Source of the DNA: Bordetella parapertussis
GTDB taxonomy: Bacteria; Pseudomonadota; Gammaproteobacteria; Burkholderiales; SG8-41
DNA length: 33,803 bases
Assembly: GCA_945901405.1 (NCBI GenBank)
Contig: CAMDLH010000056.1
Location: 1 to 33,803, forward strand
Direction: 5' to 3'
Part shown: positions 24,187 through 33,656 of the stretch, piece by piece
How the letters are laid out: every line of letters begins with the position of its first letter
Position numbering within the stretch: the first letter of the stretch is position 1
Notes under the pieces: model-generated
What the model saw: the letters and a program-made list of their open reading frames with translations, nothing else
The model's database searches: none
Told to the model about the DNA's origin: nothing
Made by a program: the position numbers and the translations under genes

Positions 24187-25071
24187 ATGGAAATCATCAA
24201 ACTCCATCCCGAAATCGGCGCTGAGATACGCGGCGTGAGCATGGCCGATGTCGCCAACGACGACGGCATCTACAAGGTCGTGCGCGCGGCGTTCGAGGAA
24301 TATTCCGTTCTGCTGTTTCGCAAGCAGGTGATCCGCGACGATACGCAGGTTGCGTTTTCGGCAAAATTCGGCCCGCTGGAGACAGCGAAGGCCGCCTCGC
24401 TCGGCGAAGGCACGCCGTTTTCGATACTCACCAATGTTGATCCGGCCAGCGGCAATCTGGTGCCGCCCGATCACAAGGAATCATTGCGCGCGAAGGCCAA
24501 TCAACTGTGGCACACCGACAGTTCGTTTCGCGAGTTGCCGGCGCTCGCCTCGGTGCTGTCGGCGCGCACCATCCCAGGCGGCGGCGGCGAAACCGAATTC
24601 GTTTCGCAGCGTGCTTCGTGGAACCGCTTGCCCGAAGCCATGCGAGAGAAGTTGAGCAACACTTATGCGTGGCACAACTACGCGCACTCGCGCGGCAAGG
24701 TGGCGCCCCATCTCGCCTCGCAACGCGAAAAAGACACGCTGCCGCCCGCGTGCTGGCGCATGCGCTGGCGCAACCCGGTGAACGGCCGCGACGCGCTCTA
24801 CATCGCCTCGCACACCTGCGCCATCGAAGGCATGGCCGATGCCGAGGCGCTGAAACTGATCGACGAACTCACCGCCATTTCCACCGCGCCCGGCCACAGT
24901 TACGTGCACGTGTGGCAAGCCGGCGACGTGATCATGTGGGACAACCGCGCCACCATGCATCGCGGCCGTCCGTGGCCGCTGAACAAGGCGCGGCACATGG
25001 TGCGTACCACGATTTCGGTGACGGAGAATGATGGCGTGGCCGAGATGCGGCCACCACGACTTGCGGCGTAA
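24187..25071 (+). CDS. TauD/TfdA-family Fe(II)/2-oxoglutarate dioxygenase (copy B)
   Basis: 294 residues. LHPEIGAEIRGV opens, EYSVLLFRKQVI is the usual jelly-roll strand, LWHTDSSF gives His and Asp iron ligands, DNRATMHRG the distal His and HMVRTTIS the co-substrate Arg. The GSSF-type HTDSSF with a later GGGGETEF loop is closer to 2,4-D/alpha-KG dioxygenase (TfdA) than copy A appears. ATG 24187 is preferred over 24166 because GAGAGGA lies just upstream. It stands alone on the plus strand, sharing a 180-bp divergent gap with copy A. The two proteins look only distantly similar, so not a recent duplication. Confidence 0.92.
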   Translation: MEIIKLHPEIGAEIRGVSMADVANDDGIYKVVRAAFEEYSVLLFRKQVIRDDTQVAFSAKFGPLETAKAASLGEGTPFSILTNVDPASGNLVPPDHKESLRAKANQLWHTDSSFRELPALASVLSARTIPGGGGETEFVSQRASWNRLPEAMREKLSNTYAWHNYAHSRGKVAPHLASQREKDTLPPACWRMRWRNPVNGRDALYIASHTCAIEGMADAEALKLIDELTAISTAPGHSYVHVWQAGDVIMWDNRATMHRGRPWPLNKARHMVRTTISVTENDGVAEMRPPRLAA

Positions 25072-25148
25072 GTGGCACGAAGAACAATGTATTTAATGCG
25101 GGCACGGTCTGCGCAAAAAAACTTTTAATAACAATAACTTATAGAGTA

Positions 25149-25177
25149 TTGCAATAGGACTGCATGTTGCGTAGAAT
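25149..25177 (+). promoter_or_regulatory. Candidate promoter of the AbrB/Doc operon
   Basis: TTGCAA (25149-25154) and TAGAAT (25172-25177) are 17 bases apart in AT-rich sequence, about 30 bases before the antitoxin ATG. Autoregulation by the AbrB-type protein would be expected for such an operon, but I see no clear operator dyad. Confidence 0.45.
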
Positions 25178-25209
25178 AGCGCGTTATACATTGTTTTACT
25201 AGGTGCAGT

Positions 25210-25437
25210 ATGCTCAAAACCATCACCAAAGTCGGCAACTCGCAAGGCCTTATTTTTGACACCGCGTTGTGCGAACTGACCGGCATCAAGGCTGGCGATC
25301 AGGTCAACATTACCGTGCATGACGGCGGCGCGATGGTTATTACGCCTATCCGTTCGACCATTTCCCCAAATGCCGCGGCCGCGAGCGCCAAAGAACTGAT
25401 TCAACGCAACTCCGAATTGTTCAAGCGCCTTGCCTGA
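25210..25437 (+). CDS. AbrB/MazE-type antitoxin (SpoVT-AbrB fold)
   Basis: 75 residues. KTITKVGNSQGLIFDTALCE and IKAGDQVNITVHDGGAMVITP make the swapped-hairpin DNA-binding fold typical of MazE/AbrB antitoxins. The C-terminal tail ([15 protein letters not shown]) is the likely toxin-binding helix. ATG 25210 has AGGTG upstream. The 3' end overlaps the doc-like gene by 8 bases, so the pair is co-translated. It should neutralise the toxin and repress the operon. Confidence 0.88.
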   Translation: MLKTITKVGNSQGLIFDTALCELTGIKAGDQVNITVHDGGAMVITPIRSTISPNAAAASAKELIQRNSELFKRLA

Positions 25438-25852
25438 ACAACCGTTCGTCCATATTGATGTAGCGTCCGTCCTCGCGATCCACCAAGAAGTGCTGGCCGC
25501 GCACGGCGGCGGTGCAGGCTTGCGAGACCGCGCTTTGCTCGAATCGGCCATCGCCGCACCACAGGCTTCTTACGGCGGCGCGCCACTGATTAGCGACCCG
25601 CTCGAAGTCGCCGCCGCGTACCTGTTTTATTTGTGCAGGAACCATCCATTTGTTGACGGCAACAAGCGCACGGCACTCGCATCATGCCTGGTATTTCTGC
25701 AAACCAACCAGTTGCTTCCGGAGCCAGACCTGCCAGCCCGTAATATCAACGAGTGGGAAGCGCTGGTGCTGGATGTTGCAAGTTCCCGGCTTGATCGCGA
25801 AACCACGGCATCCCGCCTGAAAACGCTGCTGGGAAGCGCAGCCAGTCGTTAG
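25430..25852 (+). CDS. doc: Doc-type (Fic-fold) toxin
   Basis: 140 residues. The Fic/Doc motif HPFVDGNKR lies at 72-80, matching the HxFxDxNKR core that in Doc phosphorylates elongation factor EF-Tu and stops translation. The N-terminus ([22 protein letters not shown], split here by memory of the family) and [20 protein letters not shown] are typical of chromosomal Doc proteins. Start is TTG 25430, inside the antitoxin gene. The partner is AbrB-like rather than the Phd antitoxin of phage P1. The active-site residues appear intact. It lies 11 bases before recQ on the same strand. Confidence 0.9.
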   Translation: MPEQPFVHIDVASVLAIHQEVLAAHGGGAGLRDRALLESAIAAPQASYGGAPLISDPLEVAAAYLFYLCRNHPFVDGNKRTALASCLVFLQTNQLLPEPDLPARNINEWEALVLDVASSRLDRETTASRLKTLLGSAASR

Positions 25853-25863
25853 TACGCGCACTC

Positions 25864-27675
<1,812 letters not shown>

Positions 27676-27724
27676 TTTACACCGCATGAATCATCCCGCG
27701 TTTTGCGGGTTGTCACCTGCGTTT

Positions 27725-27754
27725 GGCGCAATGCCTTCGGCGATTGCGCCCTAC
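27725..27754. repeat. REP-like hairpin repeat, copy 3
   Basis: Identical over 30 bases to 19417-19446, 8.3 kb away and in the same orientation. It lies 50 bases after the recQ stop. Confidence 0.8.
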
Positions 27755-27864
27755 GATTTTCGGGGTACCGTTAGAAAGAAACTCAATGCACGCATTCGCT
27801 CGGGCGTGGAAAGAAAATCCCCCTGTGAGCCGCCGAGCAGCGCAGCCGCGCCGGGAGGGGGTCG

Positions 27865-27887
27865 GCGAGGACTGTCTGAGTCCTCGC
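27865..27887. repeat. Hairpin with perfect 9-bp stem
   Basis: GCGAGGACT (27865-27873) pairs with AGTCCTCGC (27879-27887) around GTCTG. No T-run follows, so it is more likely part of an intergenic repeat than a terminator. Confidence 0.65.
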
Positions 27888-27962
27888 GGGGGTATCGCGA
27901 GGGCGAGTTCCGCAGCCGCCCGACGTGGCGAGCAGCGCAGGGTAGCCCGAAGGGCCGGCGAA

Positions 27963-28035
27963 CCGGGGGCCGCCTTCTTTTGGTTACTTTTCTTGGCGGT
28001 TCAAGAAAAGTGACCAGCCGCCGGGCTGCCCCCGG
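27963..28035. repeat. Nested long inverted repeat (MITE- or BIME-like)
   Basis: Outer arms CCGGGGGC (27963-27970) and GCCCCCGG (28028-28035) enclose inner 10-bp arms ACTTTTCTTG (27986-27995) and CAAGAAAAGT (28002-28011). The inner core resembles a widespread betaproteobacterial intergenic repeat; function unknown. Confidence 0.65.
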
Positions 28036-28084
28036 CGAACTTGGGGTTGACGTTCAACATACGTCGCATGCAACCTTCACATAC

Positions 28085-28108
28085 GGCGCAATAGGAATTG
28101 CGCCCTAC
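28085..28108. repeat. REP-like hairpin repeat, copy 4 (short form)
   Basis: GGCGCAAT...ATTGCGCCCTAC with a shorter loop than copies 2 and 3. Confidence 0.7.
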
Positions 28109-28120
28109 AGACCTTGCACC

Positions 28121-28148
28121 AATGCGCTTCGCTTCGATTGCACCCTAC
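28121..28148. repeat. REP-like repeat, copy 5 (diverged)
   Basis: AATGCGCTTCGCTTCGATTG followed by CACCCTAC; related to the others but with GCACC in place of GCGCC, so the hairpin is weaker. Confidence 0.55.
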
Positions 28149-28167
28149 ACATCACATCTTATGTCAG

Positions 28168-28410
28168 TTACGTGTCTGCATCCTCAAGAGATTCTTGCGC
28201 GGCTTTCGCAACTGAATCTCTCTTGCCAAGAAATGCAAATACAATGAACCAAATGCCGGCGATAAGAAACGCGATACCAACCCAAAACGTAAAATGTGTG
28301 GCAGCACTAATCAGAATTCCTCCAGCTGCCACGGACGCAATTCCACTCAGCAGGAAATAAATACGGGACCACCGCACGGCAGACGTCGAGAAAGAAAACT
28401 GCCCGCCCAT
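28168..28410 (-). CDS. Small two-helix membrane protein
   Basis: 80 residues from ATG 28410, which begins one base after the trpS stop (TAATATG). Two hydrophobic segments are clear: IYFLLSGIASVAAGGILISA and FWVGIAFLIAGIWFIVFAFL, followed by a charged tail (GKRDSVAKAAQESLEDADT) probably in the cytoplasm. It is not recognised as a named family. Its tight spacing suggests it is expressed at the end of the M50-trpS operon. An upstream in-frame start at 28446 would overlap trpS and is less likely. Confidence 0.65.
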   Translation of the reverse strand: MGGQFSFSTSAVRWSRIYFLLSGIASVAAGGILISAATHFTFWVGIAFLIAGIWFIVFAFLGKRDSVAKAAQESLEDADT

Positions 28411-28411
28411 A

Positions 28412-29614
28412 TTAGCTATACCCCAACCCCATAACCTCCCGCACATCCCTCAACGTCTCCTGCGCCAGCTTCCTCGCCTTCTCACAACCATCCGCGATGA
28501 TGCTGCGCACCAGCGTGGGATCTTCGATATAGCGCTGCGCGCGCTCGCGCATGGGGTGTTGTTCGGCGATCACGGCGTCGATCACCGGTTGTTTGCATTC
28601 TAGGCAACCGATGCCCGCGCTTTTGCAGCCTTGCTGCACCCACTGTCGTTTTTGCTCATCCGAGTACACCAGATGCAATTGCCACACCGGGCATTTTTCC
28701 GGGTTACCAGGATCGGTGCGTTTTACGCGCGCGGGATCAGTGGGCATGGTGCGGATTTTCTTGCTGACGCTATCGGCGTCTTCGCGCAGCGAGATTGTGT
28801 TGTTGTACGACTTGGACATTTTTTGCCCGTCCAGCCCCGGCATCTTCGGCGATTCGGTGAGCAGCGCCTGCGGTTCGTTGAGGATCACTTTACCGCCGCC
28901 CTCAATGTAGCCGAATAATCTTTCGCGGTCACCGAGCGAGAGATTTTGCGTTTCGTTGAGCAGCGCACGCGCGGCGGCGAGCGCCTCGACGTCGCCTTTC
29001 TCGAGGTAATTGGTGCGATGCTGCCGGTAGATTTTCGCGCGGCGCGCGCCGAGTTTCTTGATCGCGGCCTCGGCTTTTTGCTCGAAGCCTGGCTCGCGGC
29101 CGAACACGTGGTTGAAACGCCGCGCGATCTCGCGCGTGATTTCGATGTGCGGCACTTGATCCTCGCCCACCGGCACGCGGTTGGCGCGATAGATGAGAAT
29201 ATCCGCGCTTTGCAGCAGCGGATAGCCGAGAAAACCATACGTGGTGAGGTCTTTCTCGCTGAGTTTCTCCTGCTGATCCTTGTAGGTCGGCACGCGTTCG
29301 AGCCAGCTCAATGGCGTGATCATCGACAGCAAGAGATGCAATTCGGCATGCTCGGGCACGCGCGATTGAATGAACAGCGTCGCCTGCGCCGGATCAACGC
29401 CGGTGGCGAGCCAGTCGATCACCATGTCCCACACGTGTTCCTCGATCGTGCCGGGGTTGTCGTAATGCGTGGTGAGTGCGTGCCAGTCGGCGACGAAAAA
29501 GTAACACTCGTATTCGTGCTGCAGGCGTATCCAGTTCTTGAGCACGCCGTGGTAATGACCGAGATGCAGCGCGCCGGTTGGGCGCATGCCTGAAAGTACG
29601 CGATTGGCGAACAT
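28412..29614 (-). CDS. trpS: Tryptophanyl-tRNA synthetase, long form with a CysX21CysX6CysX2Cys motif
   Basis: 400 residues. GALHLGHYHG carries the HIGH-type motif (17-20) and GLDGQKMSKS the KMSKS loop (265-269). It charges tRNA-Trp with tryptophan. It is about 65 residues longer than the E. coli type, with an insertion around 175-245 (EQKAEAAIKKLGARRAKIYR onward). Cys308, Cys330, Cys337 and Cys340 near the anticodon-binding end resemble the [4Fe-4S] motif of Thermotoga TrpRS (CX22CX6CX2C). ATG 29614 lies 6 bases after the M50 gene stop, so translation may be coupled. Confidence 0.95.
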   Translation of the reverse strand: MFANRVLSGMRPTGALHLGHYHGVLKNWIRLQHEYECYFFVADWHALTTHYDNPGTIEEHVWDMVIDWLATGVDPAQATLFIQSRVPEHAELHLLLSMITPLSWLERVPTYKDQQEKLSEKDLTTYGFLGYPLLQSADILIYRANRVPVGEDQVPHIEITREIARRFNHVFGREPGFEQKAEAAIKKLGARRAKIYRQHRTNYLEKGDVEALAAARALLNETQNLSLGDRERLFGYIEGGGKVILNEPQALLTESPKMPGLDGQKMSKSYNNTISLREDADSVSKKIRTMPTDPARVKRTDPGNPEKCPVWQLHLVYSDEQKRQWVQQGCKSAGIGCLECKQPVIDAVIAEQHPMRERAQRYIEDPTLVRSIIADGCEKARKLAQETLRDVREVMGLGYS

Positions 29615-29620
29615 GATTTT

Positions 29621-30322
29621 TTAGCTTGAAAGCACTACAAGTAAAAGGGAAATGGTGGCAGGTGCAATACCGAGCACATCCGCGATGAGCGACACCGACA
29701 GGCTGACCAGCGGCCACATCACGTAATTCAGCACGCCGGCGAACAACAGCACGATCAGAATGATAAAACCGTAAGGCTCGATGCGCGAAAATTTATACGC
29801 CAGCCGATGCGGCAGCAGGCTGACCATGATGCGCCCGCCATCAAGCGGCGGCAGCGGCAACAGATTGAGCACCATAAAAATCACATTGACGATGAGGCCC
29901 GCCGCGCCCATCAGTGCAAGCGGCTGCGCGAACGCCGCGCCCTGAAAAGCAAATGCGAGCTTTATCATCAGCGCCCAGAATATCGCCATGACGAGGTTGC
30001 TGCCCGGCCCCGCCGCCGCCACCCACAACATGTCGCGCTTGGGGTGGCGCAAGTTGGCAAAATTCACCGGCACCGGTTTCGCCCAGCCGAAGATGATGCC
30101 GCCGCCGAATAATTTCGATAGAACGAGCAGCCCCAGCGGCAGCAGTATGGTGCCCACGGGATCAATGTGCCGCAGCGGATTAAGGCTCACGCGCCCCGCC
30201 GCGTATGCCGTCATGTCGCCAAAATATTTTGCGACATAACCATGCGCGGCTTCGTGCAGCGTGATCGCAAAGATCACCGGCAGCGCGTAGATCGCCAACT
30301 TTTGAATGATGTTGAGTTCCAT
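29621..30322 (-). CDS. Site-2 protease-like M50 membrane metalloprotease
   Basis: About 233 residues. LHEAAHG (His23-His27) is the HExxH zinc motif within the first membrane helix, and NLLPLPPLDGGR (Asp161) is the third ligand in a later helix. Five or so hydrophobic segments follow the compact S2P topology without PDZ or CBS domains. It is an integral inner-membrane protein; the substrate is unknown. ATG 30322 (MELNIIQKLAIYALP) fits the conserved start; ATG 30370 adds 16 polar residues. It precedes trpS by 6 bases, an arrangement I recall from Burkholderiales. Confidence 0.92.
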   Translation of the reverse strand: MELNIIQKLAIYALPVIFAITLHEAAHGYVAKYFGDMTAYAAGRVSLNPLRHIDPVGTILLPLGLLVLSKLFGGGIIFGWAKPVPVNFANLRHPKRDMLWVAAAGPGSNLVMAIFWALMIKLAFAFQGAAFAQPLALMGAAGLIVNVIFMVLNLLPLPPLDGGRIMVSLLPHRLAYKFSRIEPYGFIILIVLLFAGVLNYVMWPLVSLSVSLIADVLGIAPATISLLLVVLSS

Positions 30323-30474
30323 GAATTGCGATATCGATGTGTTATGTAAGTAATTGTTTTTATTGAACATTTACTGCATGACTCAATCGCCATGCATGTA
30401 GCCGCCGCAGCGCATTCACGCAGTGTACCGCAATTGCCAAACGACGCATTTAGCTCAATCCTCGATCCTGCATT

Positions 30475-31098
30475 TCAAACGCCGAACAACGCCGTGCTGC
30501 CGCGCCCCACACGGGTGATTTCCGGCGCAGGCCCGGTGAGATTCACGATGGTGGTCGGCTCGATGCCGCACGAACCCGCGTCGAGTATCAGATCGACTTG
30601 ATGTTCGAGCCGCTGGCGAATTTCTTCCGGGTCGTTCAGCGGCGCGTCATCGCCGGGCAAAATCAGCGTTGACGACAACAGCGGCTCGCGCAACTCGCCG
30701 AGCAGCGCGAGTACCACGGGATGATCGGGCACGCGGATGCCGATGGTGCGCCGGCTCGGATGCTGCAATCTCTTGGGCACTTCGCGGCTCGCTTCGAGAA
30801 TAAATGCGTAACAACCCGGTGTGGCCGCCTTCAACAATCGATACTGCCTGTTGTCGACGCGCGCATAAGTCGCGATCTCCGACAAGTCGCGGCACACTAG
30901 CGCAAAATGATGACGCGCATCAACCTGGCGAATAGTGCGCATACGCTCCATCGCCGCCTTGTCGCCAATGTGGCAACCCAGCGCGTAACACGAATCCGTC
31001 GGATAGACAATTATGCCGCCCGCGCGCACGATCTCCACCGCCTGGCGGATGAGCCGCGTCTGCGGGTTTACGGGGTGGATGGTGAAGTACTGGGACAT
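30475..31098 (-). CDS. Sua5/YciO/YrdC family protein
   Basis: 207 residues. GGIIVYPTDSCYALGC is the signature nucleotide/bicarbonate loop, RTIRQVDARHHFALVCRDLS the next (the K-R-x-x of TsaC reads DARHHF here), then RTIGIRVPDHPV and PLLSSTLILPG. The family makes threonylcarbamoyl-AMP for t6A37 tRNA modification, but the short YciO branch has weak or different activity. The PDHPV and SSTLI motifs and length favour YciO. No good ribosome site is seen at ATG 31098; upstream frames run through a repeat. Downstream of the PHP gene on the same strand. Confidence 0.9.
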   Translation of the reverse strand: MSQYFTIHPVNPQTRLIRQAVEIVRAGGIIVYPTDSCYALGCHIGDKAAMERMRTIRQVDARHHFALVCRDLSEIATYARVDNRQYRLLKAATPGCYAFILEASREVPKRLQHPSRRTIGIRVPDHPVVLALLGELREPLLSSTLILPGDDAPLNDPEEIRQRLEHQVDLILDAGSCGIEPTTIVNLTGPAPEITRVGRGSTALFGV

Positions 31099-31105
31099 GA
31101 AAATC

Positions 31106-31203
31106 AGTGTTGAGTTTTGAGTGTTTAGTGTTGAGTTAACTGCGATCCGCGACATGCCGCTTGGCACTCAACACTCAACACTAAACACTCATCACTCAAA
31201 ACT
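31106..31203. repeat. Inverted array of TGTTGAGT-type short repeats
   Basis: 31106-31137 reads AGTGTTGAGTTTTGAGTG and on, and 31166-31203 is its near reverse complement with a 7-base insertion. Together they make a long, AT-richer stem around a 28-base loop in the gap between the PHP and YciO-like genes. The right arm includes the PHP stop codon. Confidence 0.7.
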
Positions 31204-32026
31204 CTCCCCAAACCGGCGTTAACCCATGCGGCAAATCCGGCAGCCGCCCCAGATCAAGATAACTCTCTCCTGGTCCGTGAAAATCCGATCCCGCCGATGC
31301 GTGCAGGCCAAAGCGCTGTGCGTAACGCGCCCATGTTCCGTACTCGTCAGCGGTGTGGCTGCCGGTGACGACTTCGATGCCCGTGCCACCGAGATCGCGA
31401 AAATCGCCGAGCATTTTTTCACGTTGCGCATTGTTCAGTTTGTAACGGCCCGGATGCGCGATCACCGCCACGCCGCCCGCCGCGCGTATCCAGCTCACTG
31501 CCTGCGGCAGTGTCGTCCATTGATGTTCGACGTAACCCGGCTTGCCTTCGGTGAGATAGCGCTTGAATGCCGCGTGCGTGTCGGCAACGTAACCGTGCTC
31601 GACCAGGTAGCGCGCAAAATGCGTGCGGCTCAACAGATCGGGATTGATAGCGTAGCCGCGCGCGCCCGCAAGCGCACCCTTGATACCCACGCGCTCCAGA
31701 TCGGCGGCTATACGTTCCGCGCGCGCGCTGCGGCCCCTGCGCACCGCACGCAAGCCGTCGACCAGATCGGCTTGCGTATCATTGATGTTCAAGCCAACGA
31801 TGTGCAGCGTCTCATGCAGCCAGCTCACGGAGATTTCAACGCCTGCGATGAACATCATGCCGTGCGCTTGGGCCTCTGCGCGTGCGATGGGTAAAGCGCT
31901 CAACTCGTCGTGATCGGTGAGCGCGTACATGGTCACGCCCTGCGCGGCCGCGCGCGCGGTGACAGCGGCGGGCGACAGCAAGCCGTCGGAGTGCGTCGAA
32001 TGGCTGTGCAGATCAACTGTAAGCAT
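31196..32026 (-). CDS. PHP-domain phosphoesterase (RNase AM/YciV-like 3',5'-nucleotide phosphatase)
   Basis: 276 residues. All PHP metal motifs are visible: DLHSHSTHSDG (5-15), LTDHDE (36-41), GVEIS, VIAHPGRY and GSDFHGPG. Members hydrolyse 3',5'-bisphosphonucleosides and 5' ends of short RNAs, feeding rRNA 5' maturation. ATG 32026 has no strong ribosome site. It heads the PHP-YciO-M50-trpS run on the minus strand. It is divergent from the DUF1223 gene. Confidence 0.92.
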   Translation of the reverse strand: MLTVDLHSHSTHSDGLLSPAAVTARAAAQGVTMYALTDHDELSALPIARAEAQAHGMMFIAGVEISVSWLHETLHIVGLNINDTQADLVDGLRAVRRGRSARAERIAADLERVGIKGALAGARGYAINPDLLSRTHFARYLVEHGYVADTHAAFKRYLTEGKPGYVEHQWTTLPQAVSWIRAAGGVAVIAHPGRYKLNNAQREKMLGDFRDLGGTGIEVVTGSHTADEYGTWARYAQRFGLHASAGSDFHGPGESYLDLGRLPDLPHGLTPVWGEF

Positions 32027-32141
32027 ATGCGAAAAATATCAATAAAAACAAATACATACAAAACATAAGCGCGGCATGATAGCAGAAAGGCGAAAGCCGC
32101 GCGTGCATCATCTGTAAGTTATCGCTGCCCGAAACTGACCA

Positions 32142-32933
32142 ATGCAGCGAACACCAATGAAACTTCAAATGAAACTTGCACACTGGATTGCAGCCGTGAT
32201 GTTCATGCACACAGACATCGCCGGCGCCGCGCAATGTACCGCGCAAAGCGGCGAGCGCCGCGTCGCTCTGCTGGAACTCTATACGTCCGAAGGTTGCGAC
32301 AGTTGTCCGCCGGCCGATCGCTGGTTGAGCGCCCTTCCCGCGCGCGGCTACACGCCGGATAAAGTGGTGGCGCTCGCCTATCACGTCGATTACTGGAACT
32401 ACATCGGCTGGCCCGATCCGTTTTCGCAAGCGCGGTTTTCCGAGCGCCAGCGTTTCGTCAACGCGCGCATCCGCTCGCGCACGGTCTACACGCCGCAACT
32501 CATGCTCGACGGCAAGGACTACCGTCGCGGTTTCTCGCGCGACGAACTCAATGGCCAAGTAACCACGATCAACGCGATGAAACCATCTGCGAACATCCGG
32601 CTTGCGGCTACTGCTGCCGTGCCGTCGCTGGATATCACCGGCACCGTCAGCCTCGCCGATTCAAAACGCAGCGCGCACACTTTCGTGGCGCTCTACGAAA
32701 ACAAACTCGCCAACCAGGTCACCGCCGGAGAGAACAAAGGCAAACGCCTCGAACATGATTTTGTAGTGCGCGAACTCGCAGGCCCCCTGGCGCTGGATGC
32801 CGTGGGCAAATTCACCCACCAGTTCAAGATAGATAAACGCTGGAAGACGAAGGATATTTCAGTCGCGGCGTTCGTGCAGGATGCCTCGACGGGCGAAGTG
32901 TTGCAGGCGCTGGCGTTGCCGTGGTGCGGTTAG
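32142..32933 (+). CDS. DUF1223 family exported thioredoxin-fold protein
   Basis: 263 residues from ATG 32142 (ATG 32157 and 32169 also possible). A hydrophobic N-terminal segment ends near AGAAQC, consistent with export. LLELYTSEGCDSCPPADRWL carries the CxxC of the family, and VVALAYHVDYWNYIGWPDPF is the conserved second block. The fold is thioredoxin-like, so a periplasmic disulfide or metal role is plausible; no function is established that I can name. It stands alone, converging on the HNH gene. Confidence 0.88.
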   Translation: MQRTPMKLQMKLAHWIAAVMFMHTDIAGAAQCTAQSGERRVALLELYTSEGCDSCPPADRWLSALPARGYTPDKVVALAYHVDYWNYIGWPDPFSQARFSERQRFVNARIRSRTVYTPQLMLDGKDYRRGFSRDELNGQVTTINAMKPSANIRLAATAAVPSLDITGTVSLADSKRSAHTFVALYENKLANQVTAGENKGKRLEHDFVVRELAGPLALDAVGKFTHQFKIDKRWKTKDISVAAFVQDASTGEVLQALALPWCG

Positions 32934-32946
32934 CGCCGCGAGACCA

Positions 32947-33567
32947 TCAACCTTTCTGATGCAAGCGGCTTTGCGCCGGCACGTGCTGCGCGAGAAACTC
33001 CATTTGATCCGTGAGGATGCGCCGGTTGGTCAGGATCAAATACTCCGCGCGGTTCGGCACGTACGGCAGATACACCAGTTCCATGTTGGCGCCCTCGGGC
33101 GTGCGGTCACTCTTACGCTCGTTGCAGCCGCGGCATGCGGTCACCACGTTCATCCAAGTGTCCTTGCCGCCCTTGGAAAACGGCTTGATGTGGTCGCGCG
33201 TGAGCTTGGCGATGGGCAGCAGTTCCGCGCAATACGCGCAGATCTGCCGGTCGCGGTGAAACAGCTCGCGGTTATTCAGCGGCGGCACCTGGTTGAACGA
33301 CTTCATCGCCATCGCCTTGCCCTTGATCGCGATGATGCTCGCCGAGGTGATCGACGAGCGCTCGCCGGTCATGCGATTCATGCCGCCGTGCACGGTGAAC
33401 GCGTTTGCCCCCAGCGCCCACGCCACTTGATCCTTGGAGTAGTAGTAGCAGGCGTGCTGCCACGTAATCCAGCGGTGCGGCACGCCGTGCGTATCCAGCG
33501 TCAACACCAGCGGATGAGTGCTGCGCGGCACCCGGTCGTCGTAGTTTGATTGAGCCAAGTCCGGCAC
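32947..33567 (-). CDS. HNH endonuclease
   Basis: 206 residues. The C-terminal half has the full HNH site: CAYC (Cys110, Cys113), LTRDHIKPFSKGG (Asp125-His126), WMNVVTAC (Asn140) and CRGCNERKSDRTP (Cys145, Cys148). The two CxxC pairs form a structural zinc knot. The N-terminal half (THGVPHRWITWQHACYYYSK) is typical of a chromosomal HNH family found singly in betaproteobacteria rather than a homing enzyme. GTG 33567 follows AGAGGA. Upstream 33568-33656 is AT-rich and ends at the IS. Confidence 0.92.
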   Translation of the reverse strand: MPDLAQSNYDDRVPRSTHPLVLTLDTHGVPHRWITWQHACYYYSKDQVAWALGANAFTVHGGMNRMTGERSSITSASIIAIKGKAMAMKSFNQVPPLNNRELFHRDRQICAYCAELLPIAKLTRDHIKPFSKGGKDTWMNVVTACRGCNERKSDRTPEGANMELVYLPYVPNRAEYLILTNRRILTDQMEFLAQHVPAQSRLHQKG

Positions 33568-33656
33568 GGTGATTCCTCTTACTGCCCTTGTTTTGCGTTA
33601 ATGCCGCACAATTTAACAGATTTATGAATTTTTGGAAGAATTCCGCCTTTATTCAG

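Larger units (their letters stand above)
27676..28167. other. Repeat-rich intergenic region without a supported gene
   Basis: About 490 bases between recQ and the small membrane protein. It contains three REP-like hairpins (27725, 28085, 28121), a 9-bp stem hairpin (27865-27887) and a long nested hairpin (27963-28035). Open frames across it are Arg/Ser/Gly-rich and look like translated repeats. I see no promoter, tRNA or small RNA I can defend. Confidence 0.7.

Noticed and set aside
25083..25195. AACAATGTA and TACATTGTT inverted arms around the toxin-antitoxin promoter
   Set aside because: Nine-base arms 95 bases apart in AT-rich sequence; too far apart and too short to claim as an operator.
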